A stretch of 64,000 bases of DNA. Source: Eucalyptus grandis. Lineage: Eukaryota; Streptophyta; Magnoliopsida; Myrtales; Myrtaceae. This document shows positions 61,051-64,000 of the stretch, in pieces (position 1 is the first letter of the stretch; every line of letters begins with the position of its first letter). The notes under the pieces are model-generated. The model saw only the letters and a list, made by a program, of their open reading frames with translations, was not told where the DNA came from and searched no databases. The DNA is taken from NCBI RefSeq assembly GCF_016545825.1, contig NC_052619.1, positions 67,900,115-67,964,114 of the forward strand, in the 5' to 3' direction. The translations under genes were made by a program, and so were the position numbers.

Positions 61051-61926
61051 ATGAGGATGTTTGTACATGTGGATTGATGGCATGTGCATGGCTGCAAGGT
61101 AAGGTATGCTTGGATGCATAAATGGCATGTACTATGCTATGATTGTTATGATTGTATTGTGTAATACATTGAGTGGTTTATTGGATCTTTTACCTGCTGA
61201 GTGGCTGTACTCACCCCTTTGGGGACCAATATTTCATATTAGAAAGATGCCGCTCCCTACTGTCACGCGGGGTACCTTCTATGGCCTCCCTTTTGATGTG
61301 GAGGTAGAGTGTTCAGAGATCGACTGTGTTACCATCCCTGGTCTAACGTTTGTGCGAGTGCGAGTGCTGGTCATTTACGATGTGGGCCTGGCTGGGGGCC
61401 TTATCATTCAGGAGTTTCTGTCGGTTCATATCCGCCGAGATGGAGTGTTTAGGGGGATGTTGCCACCACCACTGCCCGACGCGCTAGGATGGGTGTGATG
61501 GCCGCGTGAGGGGTAGAGAGCTGACATTTTTTTTTAGAGTAGCCAACACTTGTAGATGGGGGATGACACGATCGTTTTAGGGGTCGAGATACTTTTTTGG
61601 GTTGTGGCCAAGTGTAGTTAAAAGTCTTGGCTTTTCTTTTTAGATGTACCGACCTGAGAAACCCATCATGAATATATGTAAATAAAAGTGGTTCGGCTTT
61701 ATCTTTTCCTATGATGCTTAGTGGTGTGCATTGTATCGGGATTGTTGGAGGGAGAGATGGTGATATTCAATTATGCTTCCGCTAATAAGTTGCGCTGGGA
61801 CCGTTTTCAAAAAAAAAAAAATGCCTATGAACTGCGATGCTTCTACTGAAAGATGTAACTAGCGTTCATTAGGTATAGTAATAGGTACCTGTGGCGACCT
61901 TAGGTGTTTCGGGGTGCCACACCCTC

Positions 61927-63587
61927 ATGATTTGCTTATACTGATTTTGAGCAATTGACTATTTGATATTGTGTCTAGTGACTTGATTAGCTGAGGATTT
62001 CTTCTTTCCCTTTTCCTCGGGTTTACCGTGTAATTTCCAACAAGTCTCCACTGTGTGATGAGGGCGTTTGCAATAGCTGCAATATAATTTCCCTTTTCCT
62101 TTAATATTTTCCTTCAGGCCGATGTGGAATTACGAGGACCGTAGGATCCTTTAAAGGAGCAATTGGATTTAGCTAAAATTTTAGCTGAATAATGGCTGTC
62201 AGATCTAAAGAATTGATCTGAGCCGTCCATTTGGAAAGTAGGGTTTCCTCCTTCTCCCTTCTTTCTTTTAGCTGCTCAAGAAAAGCTTTCTCCAAGGAGC
62301 CCGAAGGGCTGCTCCGATGGAGAGGGGACGTACGAGGAGCTGCCGGTCAGAGAGACCAAATCCGGGGGCGGCAAACGCTGGTGAGGGGCTCTCGGTCGTT
62401 GAAAAGCCAGATCTGAGAGCTGCCAAGGCCACTGCCATCCTCTGCTCTCCTCTTAGACCGCCAATTGGAAGATCCGCCTGAGCGGTGGTGGCAACTCCAT
62501 TGCGAGTACTTGCGACCTGAAATGTGAGTAGCTCTCATTTAAGATTAGCAAAAAACGAGTCGATTTTTCCCTTTCTCATATAGCCCTATATTGTCGAAGG
62601 GTTTCCTCCGGTCCCTCTAGTTTCTCCTTAGCAGCCTCAAGTTCGTTCCGAGGGCTAAAAGTCAGTTGAAACATGCTGTGATGGACTGGTTTCCTTGCTT
62701 CAAATCAAATATGACTTGGGTGAGCGAGAAGAGCTTGGCCCGATCAAGCTTTCCCTACATCTCATGGATGCTCTCCCAAATTGTCTTCGAATCTTCGGTT
62801 GGTGGAAGTCCGGCGGCCACCTAAGGAGCCAAACAGTTGCCGATCCATGTCCGCACGAGCTAATTGCATCTACGCCAATGTCGCTGCGAGCGGTCGTCGG
62901 TTGGGAATGGCACGATTCCGTTGATGAAGCCATCTTTCTCTTTCGTCACCAACGCCCGCCAAAGATCTCGAGCCCAGGTGTTGTAGTTTTCTGGTCCAGT
63001 AAGCTACAAGGAGATGAGCCGTAGCTCGGGGCCATCACTCGGCGACGTGTAGAATCGGTCGCCGGGTTCCAGCCGGTCGCTACTTGTTGGAAAGGGAAAC
63101 GGAAGGTACCCAAGTCTTACGTTTAGGTAGGAATTCCTCCCTGACCCACCGAGGATGATTCGGGTCCCGGGCCTATGCCCATCGGGCCTATGCTCGAGCC
63201 TGTGCTCAGGCCTGTGCCCGTTGGGCCTGCTCTAGTACTCGAAAAAAACTTCTCCATATGTGCCATATGAAGCCCATGGCTGAATTGGCCCAATTCCCCA
63301 CAAGCCCTAAAAGGGAAACCATAGGACTGGTAGCCATTAGGTTGGGCTAGAAACATTTGCTGGAGCAAGAACTATGTTAGCAGTATGCTGGGCCATGGAA
63401 CGTACCTCTTCAGATGGCTCGACTGAGCCTGGATTTCTGCTTTGAGGTGAGTTTGGTATTTCCTCTACTGGAATCTCTCCTTCAGAATTCTTGGCCAGGA
63501 TGAATTCCTTTGCTCTTTGTAGAAGCTGGTTTGCAAGAAAGGAACAGAAGCAATTCGAAGATTTGCGGAAGCTATGTTGAAGAGTAT
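61927..63587 (-). pseudogene. copia gag remnant
   Basis: Complement from 63580 down: N-terminal Pro/Ser/Gly-rich part; 63030-62640 with LTGPENYNTWARDLWRALVT and KEKDGFINGIVPFP, the gag core; and a knuckle CSYCKRPHHTVETCWKLHGK near 62030-62100. Several frameshifts. 62230-62520 is GC-richer and not clearly gag. Confidence 0.8.
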
Positions 63588-63600
63588 GGCTCTGATACCA

Positions 63601-63853
63601 TGTTAGCGTTTGAAAAATAAGCTAAGTAGAAGAGAGAACAGAGAACTTGTAATTTGTATATCTTTGTATATGAATGATTTACATTGTATGAGTCCCCATT
63701 TATAGTACATTAAATGTCTAACTAAGGAAAAGAAAGAGAATATACATCAAATCAAATCCAATCATAGATTGACATAATTAATCAATTATAATCTCCTATA
63801 ATCTTGGATTGATTGATCATGATCTTCAGCTCGATCTTCGCATATCTCCAACA
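63601..63853 (-). repeat. 5' LTR of the unit E copia
   Basis: 253 bp, begins tgttagcgtttg on +, ends ctccaaca. Adjoins the primer site. Confidence 0.93.
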
Positions 63854-64000
63854 CAGGAAGTGGCGTGCAGCCATCAGGAGAAGGCGAGCAGGTTCTTGAA
63901 GAGCGAGATGAAGCATAGTACGGTGGCCGTGGCAACCACGAAGTCCGCAAGTACCATCGCATTGTGCGGAGTGTGGTTTCACCAGATAAAGTAGTGGCGG

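Larger units (their letters stand above)
58407..61921. mobile_element. 3.5 kb solo LTR nested in the copia
   Basis: Ends tgtggcatccc and ggggtgccaca are inverted; target duplication ccctc at 58402-58406 and 61922-61926. No gag-pol inside, so a solo LTR or terminal-repeat-only unit. GA-rich and CpG-rich parts (58865-59000) resemble an LTR leader. Phrases such as atgaaagttgtagat and gtactcacccctttgggg recall Tekay/Del-type Ty3 LTRs; that lineage is from memory. ORF 61106-61498 shows no domain. Confidence 0.8.
54828..63853 (-). mobile_element. Ty1-copia element in unit E, nearly complete
   Basis: Target duplication cagga at 54823-54827 and 63854-63858. LTRs 54828-55080 and 63601-63853, both 253 bp, differ at about eleven sites by eye. 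Primer site (ggctctgatacca, 63588-63600) complements initiator tRNA-Met; polypurine tract complement tccccctcaagct at 55083. Gag, protease, integrase, RT and RNase H are all present in order on -, split by a 3.5 kb solo LTR at 58407-61921. It is the youngest-looking coding element here. Confidence 0.93.
51615..63957 (-). pseudogene. KCR-like unit E, all regions traceable, heavily interrupted
   Basis: Duplicate of unit B. First exon: ATG at 63957-63955, hydrophobic anchor (ADFVVATATVLCFISLF) with TGA at 63876-63874 where B has Arg. The exon continues across the copia and solo LTR (joins at 54823-54827 and 54811-54815) into 53877-53684: KDMQDYGLWAVVTGTTDGIK, LASKGLNLGLIGWNPSK. Central exon only in part, 53597 to about 53400 (GIDVGLLVNNAGSAYPYPRC), the GSGS and YxxxK region deleted. 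Short exon about 53068-52998. Last exon 51881-51615 with TAG at 51784-51782 in place of Trp (ASVR*IGYE). GIG of the Rossmann motif reads GIK. Non-functional. Confidence 0.8.

Noticed and set aside
60400..61097. His/Thr/Ser-rich ORFs of 182 and 200 aa on -
   Set aside because: They translate the tandem catgatgatg and tgcccgg repeats of the solo LTR.
61106..61498. 130-aa + strand ORF in the solo LTR
   Set aside because: ATG-to-stop frame in a region that looks like ordinary LTR; no domain recognised, kept only as a note.

Overview
This is plant nuclear DNA, almost certainly from a eudicot. The evidence is Ty1-copia LTR retrotransposons with initiator-Met primer sites, a large Ty3-gypsy-type element with a tRNA-Arg-like primer site, MULE and hAT DNA transposons, MITEs, GT-AG introns, and host gene relics (very-long-chain 3-ketoacyl-CoA reductase, an ATX-type trithorax SET protein, HSP70, PPR). 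A woody plant such as a Myrtaceae member would fit, but that is only a guess. I see no clearly intact host gene and no tRNA, rRNA or CRISPR.

Layout. 1-6340: decayed MuDR-like (MULE) material, with a broken transposase on + and a convergent GRF zinc-finger gene on - that has one nonsense codon. 6400-64000: a degraded tandem array of 3-ketoacyl-CoA reductase-like (KCR-like) genes, all on the - strand. Five units can be followed: A (7.0-14.7 kb, two 3' exons only), B (15.8-22.0 kb, all exons), C (25.7-28.2 kb, 3' exons only, N-terminus deleted), D (44.0-50.3 kb, two 3' exons) and E (51.6-63.96 kb, all exons, partly deleted). A plus B and D plus E look like two copies of one duplicated block with shared spacers. 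B, C and E also share an intronic MITE that predates the duplications.

The array was then filled with transposons, many with readable ends and target-site duplications (TSDs): copia 8130-14341 (TSD atata); copia 18342-21903 in unit B (ggaag); a copia fragment 22880-25355; a Tat/Ogre-like element 28251-38814 with a 3.4 kb 3' LTR and a truncated 5' LTR, inserted in a copia; in that copia a hAT element, 39145-41823, carrying exons of an ATX-type gene; copia 44168-49409 in unit D (cttat), carrying HSP70 and PPR fragments; and in unit E a solo LTR 53878-54810, a copia 54828-63853 (cagga), and inside that a 3.5 kb solo LTR 58407-61921 (ccctc).

No pathway operates here. The interest lies in the order of nested insertions, host-gene capture by two different transposon classes, three independent LTR insertions within about 20 bp of one homologous exon, and covarying RNA hairpins repeated in the large Ty3-type element.
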